From Myxococcota bacterium (GTDB lineage Bacteria > Myxococcota > XYA12-FULL-58-9 > JALHOP01): a stretch of 64,000 nucleotides of DNA. Both the position numbers and the translations under genes were made by a program. This document shows, piece after piece, positions 1-10,361 of the stretch. The stretch is from assembly GCA_022842935.1 (NCBI GenBank), contig JALHOP010000009.1, forward strand, positions 186,001 to 250,000, read 5' to 3'. Within the stretch, counting starts at the first letter, position 1, and each line of letters begins with the position of its first letter. The notes under the pieces were generated by a model. That model was given only the letters and a program-made list of their open reading frames with translations, was not told where the DNA came from and did not search any database.

Positions 1-1
1 G

Positions 2-679
2 CTCGAGTCGCGCGAGCAGACCAGCACGGTGCGCGAGGAGCTGGTGGCGCTCGCCCGTGAGCTCGCCCGCGGGTACGCAAACGTCGGGCGTGTGCGGCAG
101 GGTACGTATTACGAGCGCTACCTCGCGCTCGCCAAGGAGCTGGGACAGACCGCGCGTGCGCGGCCGCTGAGGCCCGAGGCGCAGGCACCGCGGGTGCCCA
201 CGCAACCGCCGCCGCATCGGCCGGAGCACACCTCGCAAGCACCCAAGCGCGACAAGACGCCGCCTCCTATCGCGGGTGACGAGCTGGTGCACGCTGGAGC
301 GGACTTCGCAGGTACTCTTCGCAAAGCAACGGCAACTTGGCTCGGCACTCCGTATCGCTTCGGAGGCACCGATCGCCGCGGTATCGACTGCTCGGCTTTT
401 TCGCGCGCCCTCTACGACGAGACCACGGCTATCGAGCTGCCGCGCAACAGCCGTGCGCAGTTTTCGCTTGGAACTGGCGTCGACAAGGCCCGGCTCGCAG
501 TGGGCGACCTCGTCTTTTTCGACACCCTCGACCGCGGCACCGTCACCCACGTCGGCGTCTACGTCGGCAGTGGCGAATTCGCCCACGCAAGCTCGAGCCG
601 TGGGGTGGTCATCGACGCTCTGGGTTCGGCCTACTACGAGCGGGCCTGGTGGGGTGGCAGGCGCCTGCTACTGCAGTAG
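2..679 (+). CDS. NlpC/P60-family cell-wall hydrolase, 5' end outside window
   Basis: The C-terminal half is an NlpC/P60 papain-like domain, the family that cleaves peptidoglycan stem peptides. Numbering from the GTG at 29, the nucleophile is C121 in GIDCSAF, the catalytic His is H174 in THVGVYVG, and H186 fits the third polar residue. The frame is open to the left edge with no stop, so the gene probably begins upstream and the GTG is not necessarily the start. Residues before the domain are a helical stretch followed by a Pro/Arg-rich linker (about 45-85), consistent with an exported enzyme with a separate N-terminal domain. No signal peptide can be seen because the start is missing. The domain call is firm; the exact bond cleaved is unknown. 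Confidence 0.85.
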   Translation, partial: LESREQTSTVREELVALARELARGYANVGRVRQGTYYERYLALAKELGQTARARPLRPEAQAPRVPTQPPPHRPEHTSQAPKRDKTPPPIAGDELVHAGADFAGTLRKATATWLGTPYRFGGTDRRGIDCSAFSRALYDETTAIELPRNSRAQFSLGTGVDKARLAVGDLVFFDTLDRGTVTHVGVYVGSGEFAHASSSRGVVIDALGSAYYERAWWGGRRLLLQ

Positions 680-717
680 AAGACCTTTCCCAGACCTAAT
701 CTACCGAAGGGACCCCC

Positions 718-744
718 CCTGGTGTGGTCGAATGTCCCACCAGG
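718..744 (+). terminator. Hairpin after the NlpC/P60 gene, possible terminator
   Basis: A perfect 7-base inverted repeat (CCTGGTG at 718-724, CACCAGG at 738-744) lies 39 bases past the stop codon. It has a 13-base loop and no T-tract, so intrinsic termination is only a possibility. Confidence 0.25.
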
Positions 745-798
745 AATTGCGCCGGTCTGGTGCCAACCTGACAGCGGCTGGAGCGGCACGTTCCGGCT

Positions 799-3700
799 AT
801 GCAGACTTATGTAAGACCGGGTAATCTTTGGGAGTCTATGGCTGAAGCAGTCCGGCTCGGCGAGCCACATCGAGCAACGGCGCCGCCGGCTCCGGCTCCG
901 GCTCCGGTCGCGAGCCTCGTCACGCTGCTCGGTAACGCCGCCGGAGATGCGACGCGGCCAGTCAGCCACGAGGGCGCTTTCCTGCGGGCTGTCGAGTCGC
1001 AGATCACCGCGACGGTGCGTGACGAACAAAGCCGTCGCGAGCTGCGCGACCAGCTCATGCGCCTTCGTCAGCGCGATGCCGCTGGCTTCGAGCGCCTTGC
1101 CGCTTTCGTGAGTAACAACTTCGCGCGTGGCGAGCTCGCGAGCGCCATGCGTGACATCGCAGGACGCGCTGTATCGCCAGTGCGCGCTGTGGTTGACGAG
1201 CGCGCGCCGGCCAACCCTGCCTTGGTCGATGGGCGCACGGCACCTACCCCGGCCCTTGATTCTCCCGTTGGTGACCCTGCGCGCGGTCGCGCCCCGGGAC
1301 CGGGAGCGGTTACTGACCCCGAACAGGTCCTCGCAACGAATCCGCAATACCGTACGCGCGCTCTCGATTCCTTGCGAGCAGCGAGTCGGCTTCTGACGCA
1401 GGCCCGCGCCGAGGCCCTACGGGCCAACAATCCCGGGCTCGCCGCTGAGCTCGATACCGTACGTCTGCGCCTCGAGACCGCGCTGCACGCCTCCGCTGGT
1501 CGCCAGCCGGCGTACGCCGACGTACCTCAGGCCCTGGTTGCTGCGCGTGCCGCGCTCCATCGGGCCCGTGATAGCGGTCTTGCGGCGCGCGGCACCGCTG
1601 GGCTCTTTGATACGGCAATCACGGATATCGAGCGGCTCGGGGTGCGTCACCCTGTCGACGCTGCTGCCGTCGCTCGTGGCGCGCGCTTCCTGGCTGCTTA
1701 TCGTCGCGACAGCATGCAAGTGCTCGACGCCCTGCTCGCGCAGCCCGTTACAGACTTCAACCTGGGTGACGTTGGCTCGGGTCGGATTCGCACCGATGAT
1801 GCGATGCACGCTTCTCTGCGGCTCAATACCGCCCTGTGGACGGTGCAGCGCGACATCGCCGGCGGAAGTGTTCTGCCCGCCCGCTTCGGGCGCAGCAGCT
1901 GGAACGAAGTCACCCCTGGCGACATGCATGAGGAGGCGCTCAGGAGGCTGCGGGAAGGGAATCACGATTGGTCAGCCGAAACACGCGCCATGGTTGCTGA
2001 CGCGACCATAGAGCCTCTCATGATGCGTCGCCCCGGTGCAGCGCAATCGACGGCGCTACGCTCTGAAGATATCGATCTCTTGGGGCGCTCGGTTGGCTCG
2101 CTCGTTGGCCCGAGCGATGCCGCGCTCGAGCTCGCCAACATGAGTGTTTCGCGGAGCGTTGCCGAGGGCGCGGCGCATGTCGCCACGGTTCCGGACAGCG
2201 ACGTTGACGGCGCCGTGTTGCGCGCGCAGTTCAACACTGCTTACGCGCTGTTCACCGGCTCGGCGGGTGGCCCCGGCCAGCGCGCTTTGCCACCGAACGC
2301 ATCGCAGATGCGCCAGGCCCTCATGAACCTCACGGGGATCGGCTCGCGCCTCGAAGAGGTGCGCGCTGGCGAGACCGTGGAGCAGTTGCGCGCTCGAGGG
2401 GCCGTGGTCGGGGGGGTCGTGGTCGAAGGAAGTGACGGACGCGAGCGCCGCTTCGCGATTCGACCCCTCGCCTCGACCGCCGAGCTCGTGGAGCAGATTC
2501 GGCTCGCCGATCGAAGCGGCAACCTTGCCCATCTCGACCCGGAAACGCTGGCGCGGGTCCGAGCGCTGGCTGGTCGCGGTGAGGGCGCGCTGGCGGCGCG
2601 CGAGAGCCGTGAGGAGTCGGAGCGTTGGTGGCGCGAAACATCAGGCGCAGTCGTAGGAACACCGCTGACGGTGCTCGCCGCGCTCAATCCCGCGATGCGC
2701 GTTGGACGCCTGGGCATGGCCGGTGTGCAGGCCCTCGGTGCGACTGGCAGGGTCGTCACTGGTACCGGCCTCGTCGGAACCTCGCTCGCCATGACCGGTA
2801 TCAGTCAAGGGCTCGACCGCCGCTTTGACGCCGCGCAGTATCCGATCGACCTAGCGACCATGGGTCTTCTTTCGCGGGCGGGGGTCATCGCAACACCGCT
2901 ATCGCGGATGATTGGCGGCAACAATAGTGCCCTGCGACGCGGTGTAGCGACGGTCGCAACGGGTGTCGCGCTCTCGACGCTCGGTGCTGGCGTCGGCGTC
3001 GGAGTGAATAGCATCCGCAGCTATGTCTCGACGGGGGCGGTTGACTGGAACCAGCAGCTCTCCGATTTCTATCGCGGAGCCATCACCGGCGTCGTGCTCC
3101 ACCACGCAGCGCGGGCGATCACCCCCAGCGCTTCCGCGACAGCTCCGCGGCCGACGGTCACTGGAGACAGGCTGTCGTTGCGTTTCGGCTACGACCGCAT
3201 TGATGGCGTCGTCGAAGCGGTGCAGAACGGTCGCGCCCGCGTCCGCATCCCTGGTGGCCAGACGCTCGAGGTCGACGTCGCGGCTGTACGCGAGCGTGAG
3301 ACACGTCGCGGCGAGACGCCGCCTGCAGGGTGGGTGAGTCGCGAAGTCGAGGTCTCCCCAAGCGCACGAGCTCAGCTGCGTGACGCGAACTGGCGCTGGG
3401 GCGCTGCACGGCGAGCTCTGGACGCAACGCCGCTCCCAGTGGCCGAAGGAATGACGCCGGCCCGAGGCGAGTACTTGGGGAGCGGGCAGTTTTCGAATGC
3501 CTGGCTGTCGCGCGACGGCGCCATGGTCGTCAAAGAGATTCAAGCCGAGTTGCGCATCCACCCCCGCAATCGTACCGAGGGTGGGCCAACGCATGTGCGC
3601 CTGACAGACGCAGAGCGCGCCGAGCTCGCGCGCGAAACGGTTCGGCAGATCAACATGCTGCGCGACGCTGGCTTTCCTGTACCGCGCGCCTGGGTGTCGC

Positions 3701-3969
3701 GCGACAACCCCTTCGTCGTCGTGCAACAGCGTGCCCCTGGTGTGCCCAGAAGCGAGTTATCGCCTGATGTCCGTGCTGCGTCTGCGCTCGACTACATGCA
3801 CATGCGCGAGAGTGGGCAGAGCCTCAGCCGCAGCTTGCGTATCGATCAAGAGACGGAGGCGAACAACGTACGCTTCAATCGCGATGGCTCGGTCGCGGCT
3901 TGGTTCGATCCAGCGATGCCGTTGAACGACCGACTGTCTCGGATCGCTTCGCTCATCCTCGACTGGTAG
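799..3969 (+). CDS. Large protein of unknown function with a C-terminal kinase-like fold
   Basis: I do not recognise the full protein (1056 residues from this ATG). Residues 1-600 are Ala/Arg-rich and largely helical. Residues about 620-780 contain several hydrophobic Gly/Ala-rich segments that could insert in a membrane. About 795-835 resembles a small beta-barrel. From about 890 to the end it reads like a reduced protein-kinase fold: a glycine loop (GSGQFSNAW), a strand with Lys (VVKEI, K912), a possible helix-C Glu, a hinge-like FVVVQQ, and a late N-rich stretch ending in WFDP that could supply metal ligands. No HRD or DFG motif is present, so activity is uncertain. ATG 838 (MAEAV) has GGGAG only three bases upstream; ATG 799 has no clear ribosome site, so the start is unsettled. 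No signal peptide is evident. Confidence 0.7.
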   Translation: MQTYVRPGNLWESMAEAVRLGEPHRATAPPAPAPAPVASLVTLLGNAAGDATRPVSHEGAFLRAVESQITATVRDEQSRRELRDQLMRLRQRDAAGFERLAAFVSNNFARGELASAMRDIAGRAVSPVRAVVDERAPANPALVDGRTAPTPALDSPVGDPARGRAPGPGAVTDPEQVLATNPQYRTRALDSLRAASRLLTQARAEALRANNPGLAAELDTVRLRLETALHASAGRQPAYADVPQALVAARAALHRARDSGLAARGTAGLFDTAITDIERLGVRHPVDAAAVARGARFLAAYRRDSMQVLDALLAQPVTDFNLGDVGSGRIRTDDAMHASLRLNTALWTVQRDIAGGSVLPARFGRSSWNEVTPGDMHEEALRRLREGNHDWSAETRAMVADATIEPLMMRRPGAAQSTALRSEDIDLLGRSVGSLVGPSDAALELANMSVSRSVAEGAAHVATVPDSDVDGAVLRAQFNTAYALFTGSAGGPGQRALPPNASQMRQALMNLTGIGSRLEEVRAGETVEQLRARGAVVGGVVVEGSDGRERRFAIRPLASTAELVEQIRLADRSGNLAHLDPETLARVRALAGRGEGALAARESREESERWWRETSGAVVGTPLTVLAALNPAMRVGRLGMAGVQALGATGRVVTGTGLVGTSLAMTGISQGLDRRFDAAQYPIDLATMGLLSRAGVIATPLSRMIGGNNSALRRGVATVATGVALSTLGAGVGVGVNSIRSYVSTGAVDWNQQLSDFYRGAITGVVLHHAARAITPSASATAPRPTVTGDRLSLRFGYDRIDGVVEAVQNGRARVRIPGGQTLEVDVAAVRERETRRGETPPAGWVSREVEVSPSARAQLRDANWRWGAARRALDATPLPVAEGMTPARGEYLGSGQFSNAWLSRDGAMVVKEIQAELRIHPRNRTEGGPTHVRLTDAERAELARETVRQINMLRDAGFPVPRAWVSRDNPFVVVQQRAPGVPRSELSPDVRAASALDYMHMRESGQSLSRSLRIDQETEANNVRFNRDGSVAAWFDPAMPLNDRLSRIASLILDW

Positions 3970-4087
3970 GACCAGTGCGCCATGTAGGAGTGAATACGAC
4001 CTGGGGAACACCCCCGTCGGGCAATCGCGAATGAGTTGACTGATGCCCCAGACGTCGCGATTCTAATCACAACCCAGGAGAGCCACC

Positions 4088-4516
4088 ATGTTGCGTACGT
4101 GCCGAGCATGCGGGGCCCAGAACCGCGTCCCCGCCAAGTTCCTGGCCGTGAAGGGGAAGTGCGGCAGCTGCAAGGCGTCCCTACCGCCGGTCGATTCGCC
4201 CATCGATGTCGACGCAGGTGCGTTCGATGAGCTGGTCGCCGAAGCGAAGGTTCCAGTGCTCGTCGACTTCTGGGCGAACTGGTGCGGCCCCTGCAAAATG
4301 GCGGCGCCTGAGGTCCAGAAGGTCGCTCGTGAAAAGGCCGGCGCGGCGCTCGTACTGAAGGTCGACACCGATCGTTACCCCGAGCTTGCTGCCCGCTACG
4401 GCGTGCAGGGGATACCGAACTTCGTCGTCTTTCGCGACGGTGCAAAGGTCTTTCAACAGGCCGGCCTCGTCAGGTCGGCCGACATGAGTAAGTGGCTCAC
4501 CCCATCGAAGAAGTAG
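4088..4516 (+). CDS. trxC: Thioredoxin with N-terminal zinc ribbon (thioredoxin 2 type)
   Basis: This is a cytosolic thiol-disulfide reductase of 142 residues. Residues 1-30 form a zinc ribbon with two CxxC pairs (C5/C8 and C25/C28). Residues 40-140 are a thioredoxin fold with the redox motif WCGPC at 65-69 and the cis-Pro loop in GIPNF. This layout is that of TrxC rather than TrxA, and proteins of this type serve oxidative-stress defence. AGGAG at 4077-4081 positions the ATG well. It converges on the downstream peptidase gene with only four bases between stop codons, so the two share no operon. Confidence 0.92.
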   Translation: MLRTCRACGAQNRVPAKFLAVKGKCGSCKASLPPVDSPIDVDAGAFDELVAEAKVPVLVDFWANWCGPCKMAAPEVQKVAREKAGAALVLKVDTDRYPELAARYGVQGIPNFVVFRDGAKVFQQAGLVRSADMSKWLTPSKK

Positions 4517-4520
4517 GGCT

Positions 4521-6554
<2,034 letters not shown>

Positions 6555-6596
6555 GGGCCAAGGCGATAGCGCGTTCGAGGCGCGGGGAACAAGAAC

Positions 6597-7475
6597 ATGC
6601 GCATAGGGATAGACCTCGGCGGCACCAAGACCGAGGGTGTCTTGCTGGCCCCCGACGGGACCATCGTCCACCGCGAGCGGCGTCCGACGCCCGCGAGCGA
6701 AGGATACGAGGCCATCCTGGGCACAATCGTTGGCCTCATCGTCGATCTGAAGAAGCGCGCCGGACGCCCCTGTAGCATCGGCATTGGCACGCCGGGCTCC
6801 ATCTCCGTGAAGACGGGTATGCTCAAGAACTCGAACACCACGGCACTCAACGGCATGCCCTTGCAGCAAGATCTGCAGGCAACCCTGACGCAGGACGTTC
6901 GTATCCAGAACGACGCCAACTGCTTTGCGCTCGCCGAGGCCGTGAGCGGCGCGGGTCGCGGTCACCGCGTCGTCTTCGGTATCATTCTCGGCACCGGAGT
7001 GGGTGGCGGTATCGTCATCGACCGCAACGTCCACGATGGGCCGAACCACGTGGCCGGCGAGTGGGGGCACAACGTGCTCGAATCCGACGGCCCTGCTTGT
7101 TATTGCGGAAAGCGCGGCTGTGTCGAGACTCTCCTCTCGGGGCCAGGTCTCGCTCGCGACTACGGGCAGGGTATCGCTGGGCCCGAGGTCGTCGCGCGTG
7201 CTCAGACGGGTGAGCCAGCCGCTGTCGCCGCCATGCAGCGTTACGTGGCCCGCTTCGGGAGGGCCCTTTCGTACGTGGTGAACATCCTCGACCCCGACGT
7301 CATCGTGCTCGGCGGCGGGCTGTCGTCCATCCCGCGCCTGACCCGCGACGCACCCGAAGCGGTCGCGCGCGCCATCTTCAACGACACCTTCGCGACCCCA
7401 ATCGTCAAGAACGAGCTCGGCGACTCTGCGGGTGTCATCGGTGCAGCCTGGCTTTGGCCTGCCGGAGGCGTCTAG
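6597..7475 (+). CDS. ROK-family sugar kinase
   Basis: ROK kinases phosphorylate hexoses such as fructose, glucose, mannose or N-acetylglucosamine with ATP. The N-terminal phosphate loop is IGIDLGGTKTEG, the catalytic aspartate region reads IQNDANCFALAE, and the ROK zinc site is present as C168, C170 and C175 (CYCGKRGCVE). The length of 292 residues is typical, and there is no N-terminal helix-turn-helix, so it is an enzyme rather than a ROK repressor. The N-terminus resembles fructokinases of the Mak type, but specificity cannot be read from sequence alone. It is transcribed away from the S9 peptidase and converges with the glutamine synthetase gene. Confidence 0.92.
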   Translation: MRIGIDLGGTKTEGVLLAPDGTIVHRERRPTPASEGYEAILGTIVGLIVDLKKRAGRPCSIGIGTPGSISVKTGMLKNSNTTALNGMPLQQDLQATLTQDVRIQNDANCFALAEAVSGAGRGHRVVFGIILGTGVGGGIVIDRNVHDGPNHVAGEWGHNVLESDGPACYCGKRGCVETLLSGPGLARDYGQGIAGPEVVARAQTGEPAAVAAMQRYVARFGRALSYVVNILDPDVIVLGGGLSSIPRLTRDAPEAVARAIFNDTFATPIVKNELGDSAGVIGAAWLWPAGGV

Positions 7476-7580
7476 CCACGCAGTCGGCGCTGCTTCGATC
7501 GCGTGCCGCCGCTCGCGCGCGGCCTGACCTGCTCCGCACGTCCGCGGGTCAGGTCAAGCCGGCGAAAAGGGTTCGAGCGC

Positions 7581-9026
7581 CTAGAACTGATTCCAGAGGT
7601 ACTGGTTGGTTACCTCGTGGTGGAACTGAATCTCGGGGACCTTGATGAGGGAGCCCAGGGCTTTCGGGCAGCGGTCCGCCTGCGACTGTTTGAGCTCGGC
7701 GAATTTCGTCTGCACGGTTTCGCCCAGCACTTCGGCCACGAATTTGCTCGACTTGAACAAGCGGATGGCGTCGTAGATGTTGTCGGGCAAGAAGCGCGTG
7801 CGGCTACGCTTCGACTCGTCGGCTGGAGCGTCGGCACCCTCGAGCGCGGTACGAATCAAGGTGTAGAACACCATATACGGATTCGCGTCGGGAGCGACGC
7901 TGCGAACCTCGATGCGCGCGGAACGCTCGTTACCCGTCGGGATGCGAACCATGGCGCCGCGGTTGTTTGGCGACGCCTTGATCTGGTTCGGTGCCTCGTA
8001 GTGCGGGTCCAAGCGGCGGTACGCATTAACGGACGAGTTCAAGATGAGACAGATGTCGTCGGCCGACGCCAGAATGCGGTCGATCGCGGTCCAACCGGTC
8101 TTCGAAAGGCCGTCCTGGCCTTTGGCGTCCCAGTAGAGGTTCACCTTGTCACGCGAGAACGACATGTTGGTGTGCATGCCGTTGCCGTTTACCCCGGTCA
8201 CCGGCTTGGGGAGGAACGACGCCGTCATGTCGAGCTTCTGAGCGACCTGGCGGCAAAGCAGCTTGTAGAGTTGGACCTGGTCTGCCGTGATCAGCGCTTC
8301 ACTGTACGAGAAGTTCATCTCGAACTGCGAGGGAGCGACCTCGGGGTGATCTTTCTCGTTGCCGAAGCCCATGGCGCGCTGCACCTCCGCGGCGGCGTCG
8401 ATGAAGTTGCGGAGGGCATCGCCTGGTAGCGAATGATAGTAACCGCCAGTCGAGACGTACTCGAACTTGCCGGTTTCGTTGTAGCGGCGCTCGGCGTCCC
8501 GGCCTTTGAAGAGAAAGCCTTCGATCTCCGGCGCGACGTGGCAGACCATCTTCTCCTTCTGCCAAAGCTGCTCACAGTACGACTTGAGCATGCTGCGCAT
8601 ATCGGACGCGTACGGCGCTCCGTCGCGTCCCATGACCTGCGAGAAGACGAGAACTTTACCGGGGCCGAAGATGTCTGCCGGCAGCCAGTACAGCGAGCCC
8701 CAGTCGATTTGCAGGCGGAGGTCGGACTCGTGCTGCGCGGAGAAGCCGCGGACCGACGAACCGTCGAAGGTGAGATTGTCCTCGCTCTTGAGCAGGAATT
8801 TCTTGTCGTAGTCGAGCATCTGCAGGCGACCCTCGAGGTCGGTGAAGCAGACCGTGACGGCCTTGATGCCCCGCTCATCGCTGAGCGCCTTGACCGCGAC
8901 CTCGCGCAGCTTGTCGGCCGGCTGGTGGTCCAGGCGCGCCTGCTTGGTCGCGAGGTTCTTTTCCTCGAGCTTGTCATAGGGGATTTCGAGGAAGTCACGC
9001 AGGCCGGAGCTCAAACTCGTTGTCAT
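7581..9026 (-). CDS. glnA: Glutamine synthetase, type I fold
   Basis: This enzyme makes glutamine from glutamate, ammonia and ATP in the cytosol. Family signatures are present: DGSSVRGF, the metal and ammonia site around APSQFEMNF, the ATP/glutamate region NGNGMHTNMSF, and the Glu-flap-like NRGAMVRIPTGNE. The start at 9026 (MTTSLSSG) is preferred over 9053 because AAGGA lies eight bases ahead of it; this gives 481 residues. I find no NLYDLP-type motif near the C-terminus, so it does not look like an adenylylated beta-type enzyme. A related gamma-glutamyl ligase cannot be excluded, but the motif set favours genuine glutamine synthetase. Glutamine is also the amino donor known for NRPS-linked aminotransferases of the kind found at 28-35 kb. 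Confidence 0.9.
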   Translation of the reverse strand: MTTSLSSGLRDFLEIPYDKLEEKNLATKQARLDHQPADKLREVAVKALSDERGIKAVTVCFTDLEGRLQMLDYDKKFLLKSEDNLTFDGSSVRGFSAQHESDLRLQIDWGSLYWLPADIFGPGKVLVFSQVMGRDGAPYASDMRSMLKSYCEQLWQKEKMVCHVAPEIEGFLFKGRDAERRYNETGKFEYVSTGGYYHSLPGDALRNFIDAAAEVQRAMGFGNEKDHPEVAPSQFEMNFSYSEALITADQVQLYKLLCRQVAQKLDMTASFLPKPVTGVNGNGMHTNMSFSRDKVNLYWDAKGQDGLSKTGWTAIDRILASADDICLILNSSVNAYRRLDPHYEAPNQIKASPNNRGAMVRIPTGNERSARIEVRSVAPDANPYMVFYTLIRTALEGADAPADESKRSRTRFLPDNIYDAIRLFKSSKFVAEVLGETVQTKFAELKQSQADRCPKALGSLIKVPEIQFHHEVTNQYLWNQF

Positions 9027-9086
9027 CAATGGTTCCTTTTGGACGGACAACATTTCTTGGACCTAAATTTAGCGTAGATCAAGTGT

Positions 9087-9099
9087 AACGAGCCTCGTT
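9087..9099. promoter_or_regulatory. Short palindrome in the glnA/PLP-enzyme intergenic region
   Basis: AACGAG-C-CTCGTT is a perfect 6-base inverted repeat around one central base, between the two divergent start codons. It could be half of an operator; no regulator is identified, and no sigma-54 type TGGCAC-N5-TTGC element was seen here. Confidence 0.25.
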
Positions 9100-9191
9100 G
9101 GCCTATGGATTAGGCTTTCGAGGCACCCGGTACGCGCGGTTACCGTGAGACGGGGTTGCGGCGGGGCCATCGCCCGCCTATGCCTTGCCCC

Positions 9192-10328
9192 ATGCAGATC
9201 GAGACGATGGTGGTCCACGCGGGTGAGCGACGGGTGGAAGGCGCGGTGGTCACGCCGATCTTTCAGAGCGCGACCTACGTTCATGACGAGGCCAAGGGAT
9301 ACCACGACCTTCGCTACCTCAGGCTCAACAACACACCGAGTCAGGTCGTCCTGCACGAGAAGCTCGCCGCCCTCGAGGGTGCGGTTTCGGCGCTGGTCAC
9401 CGCGAGCGGCATGGCGGCGATCACGACGACCCTATTCGCGCTGCTCAAGGCCGGCGACCACATCATCGCGCAGAATGTCCTTTATGGCGGAACATACGAT
9501 TTCGTCACGAAAGACCTGCCACAGCTCGGCATCACATACGACCTTGTGGATGCTAGCGACGTGGCGAGCTGGGAGGCGAAGAGAAAGCCGAACACCAAGG
9601 TCGTCTACGTCGAGACCATCGCAAACCCCCTCCTCGCGGTCCCCGACCTCCCCGCGGTGGTCAAGTTCGCAAGAGAGCACCGGCTCGTGTCGGTCATCGA
9701 CAACACCTTCGCGAGTCCGGTGCTCTATCAACCGGTGGCGCAAGGGTTCGACCTCTCGCTGCACTCGTGCACCAAATACATGAACGGGCACAGTGACCTC
9801 GTCGCAGGGGCCGTCATCGGCGGGCGTGACCTCGTCGAGAGGGTGAAGCACAAGCTCGATCACTTGGGGGGATCGCTCGATCCGCATGCGTGTTTCCTGC
9901 TGCAGCGGGGCATGAAGACCCTCGCACTGCGGGTACGCGCGCAGTCGACCAACGCGATGGCAGTCGCGAAGTGCCTCACCGGGCACGCGGCGGTCGAGCG
10001 CGTCTACTATCCCGGCCTCGCCACGCATGCGTCCCATGCTGCGGCGGTGCGCGCTCTCACCGGCGGCTTCGGGGGGATGGTGAGCTTCGATCTCCGCGGC
10101 GGACGCGATGCCGCGAATCGCTTCGTCAAGCGCTTGAAGCTTCCCATCGATGCGCCAAGCTTGGGCGGCGTCGACTCGCTCGTCTCGATTCCCGCGCAGT
10201 CGTCGCACGCAAACCTCTCGCCAGAGGCGCGGGCCCGCGCCGGGATTGGAGATGGGCTCGTGCGCTTATCGGTTGGCATCGAAGGAACTGACGATCTTGT
10301 CGCGGACGTTCTTCAGGCCTTGGGGTGA
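9192..10328 (+). CDS. Cys/Met-metabolism PLP-dependent enzyme (trans-sulfuration family)
   Basis: The protein belongs to the fold-type I family that includes cystathionine gamma-synthase, O-acetylhomoserine sulfhydrylase and methionine gamma-lyase. The PLP lysine is in HSCTKYMNGHSD, the cofactor-stacking and phosphate-binding region is TASGMAAITTT, the aspartate that pairs with the pyridine nitrogen is in VIDNTFASP, and the C-terminal half carries RLSVGIEG. The ATG at 9192 (MQIETMVVHAGE) matches the usual family start and gives 378 residues; ATG 9180 and TTG 9156 are alternatives. No adjacent sulfur-pathway gene helps decide the reaction, so no gene symbol is given. Confidence 0.88.
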   Translation: MQIETMVVHAGERRVEGAVVTPIFQSATYVHDEAKGYHDLRYLRLNNTPSQVVLHEKLAALEGAVSALVTASGMAAITTTLFALLKAGDHIIAQNVLYGGTYDFVTKDLPQLGITYDLVDASDVASWEAKRKPNTKVVYVETIANPLLAVPDLPAVVKFAREHRLVSVIDNTFASPVLYQPVAQGFDLSLHSCTKYMNGHSDLVAGAVIGGRDLVERVKHKLDHLGGSLDPHACFLLQRGMKTLALRVRAQSTNAMAVAKCLTGHAAVERVYYPGLATHASHAAAVRALTGGFGGMVSFDLRGGRDAANRFVKRLKLPIDAPSLGGVDSLVSIPAQSSHANLSPEARARAGIGDGLVRLSVGIEGTDDLVADVLQALG

Positions 10329-10361
10329 CGACCAGCGGCCCACGGAGACACCGGGGAGGGT

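Noticed and set aside
6555-7070. N-terminal extension of the S9 peptidase frame by 172 codons
   Set aside because: It is antisense to a well-supported ROK kinase; the start at 6554 gives a clear signal peptide and the extension has no family character.
7523-7553. Inverted repeat CCTGACC/GGTCAGG between the ROK and glnA stops as a terminator
   Set aside because: Only seven bases, a 17-base loop and no T-tract; too weak to list.
9027-9191. Sigma-54 promoter for glnA
   Set aside because: No TGGC-N8-TTGC spacing found on either strand in the intergenic region.
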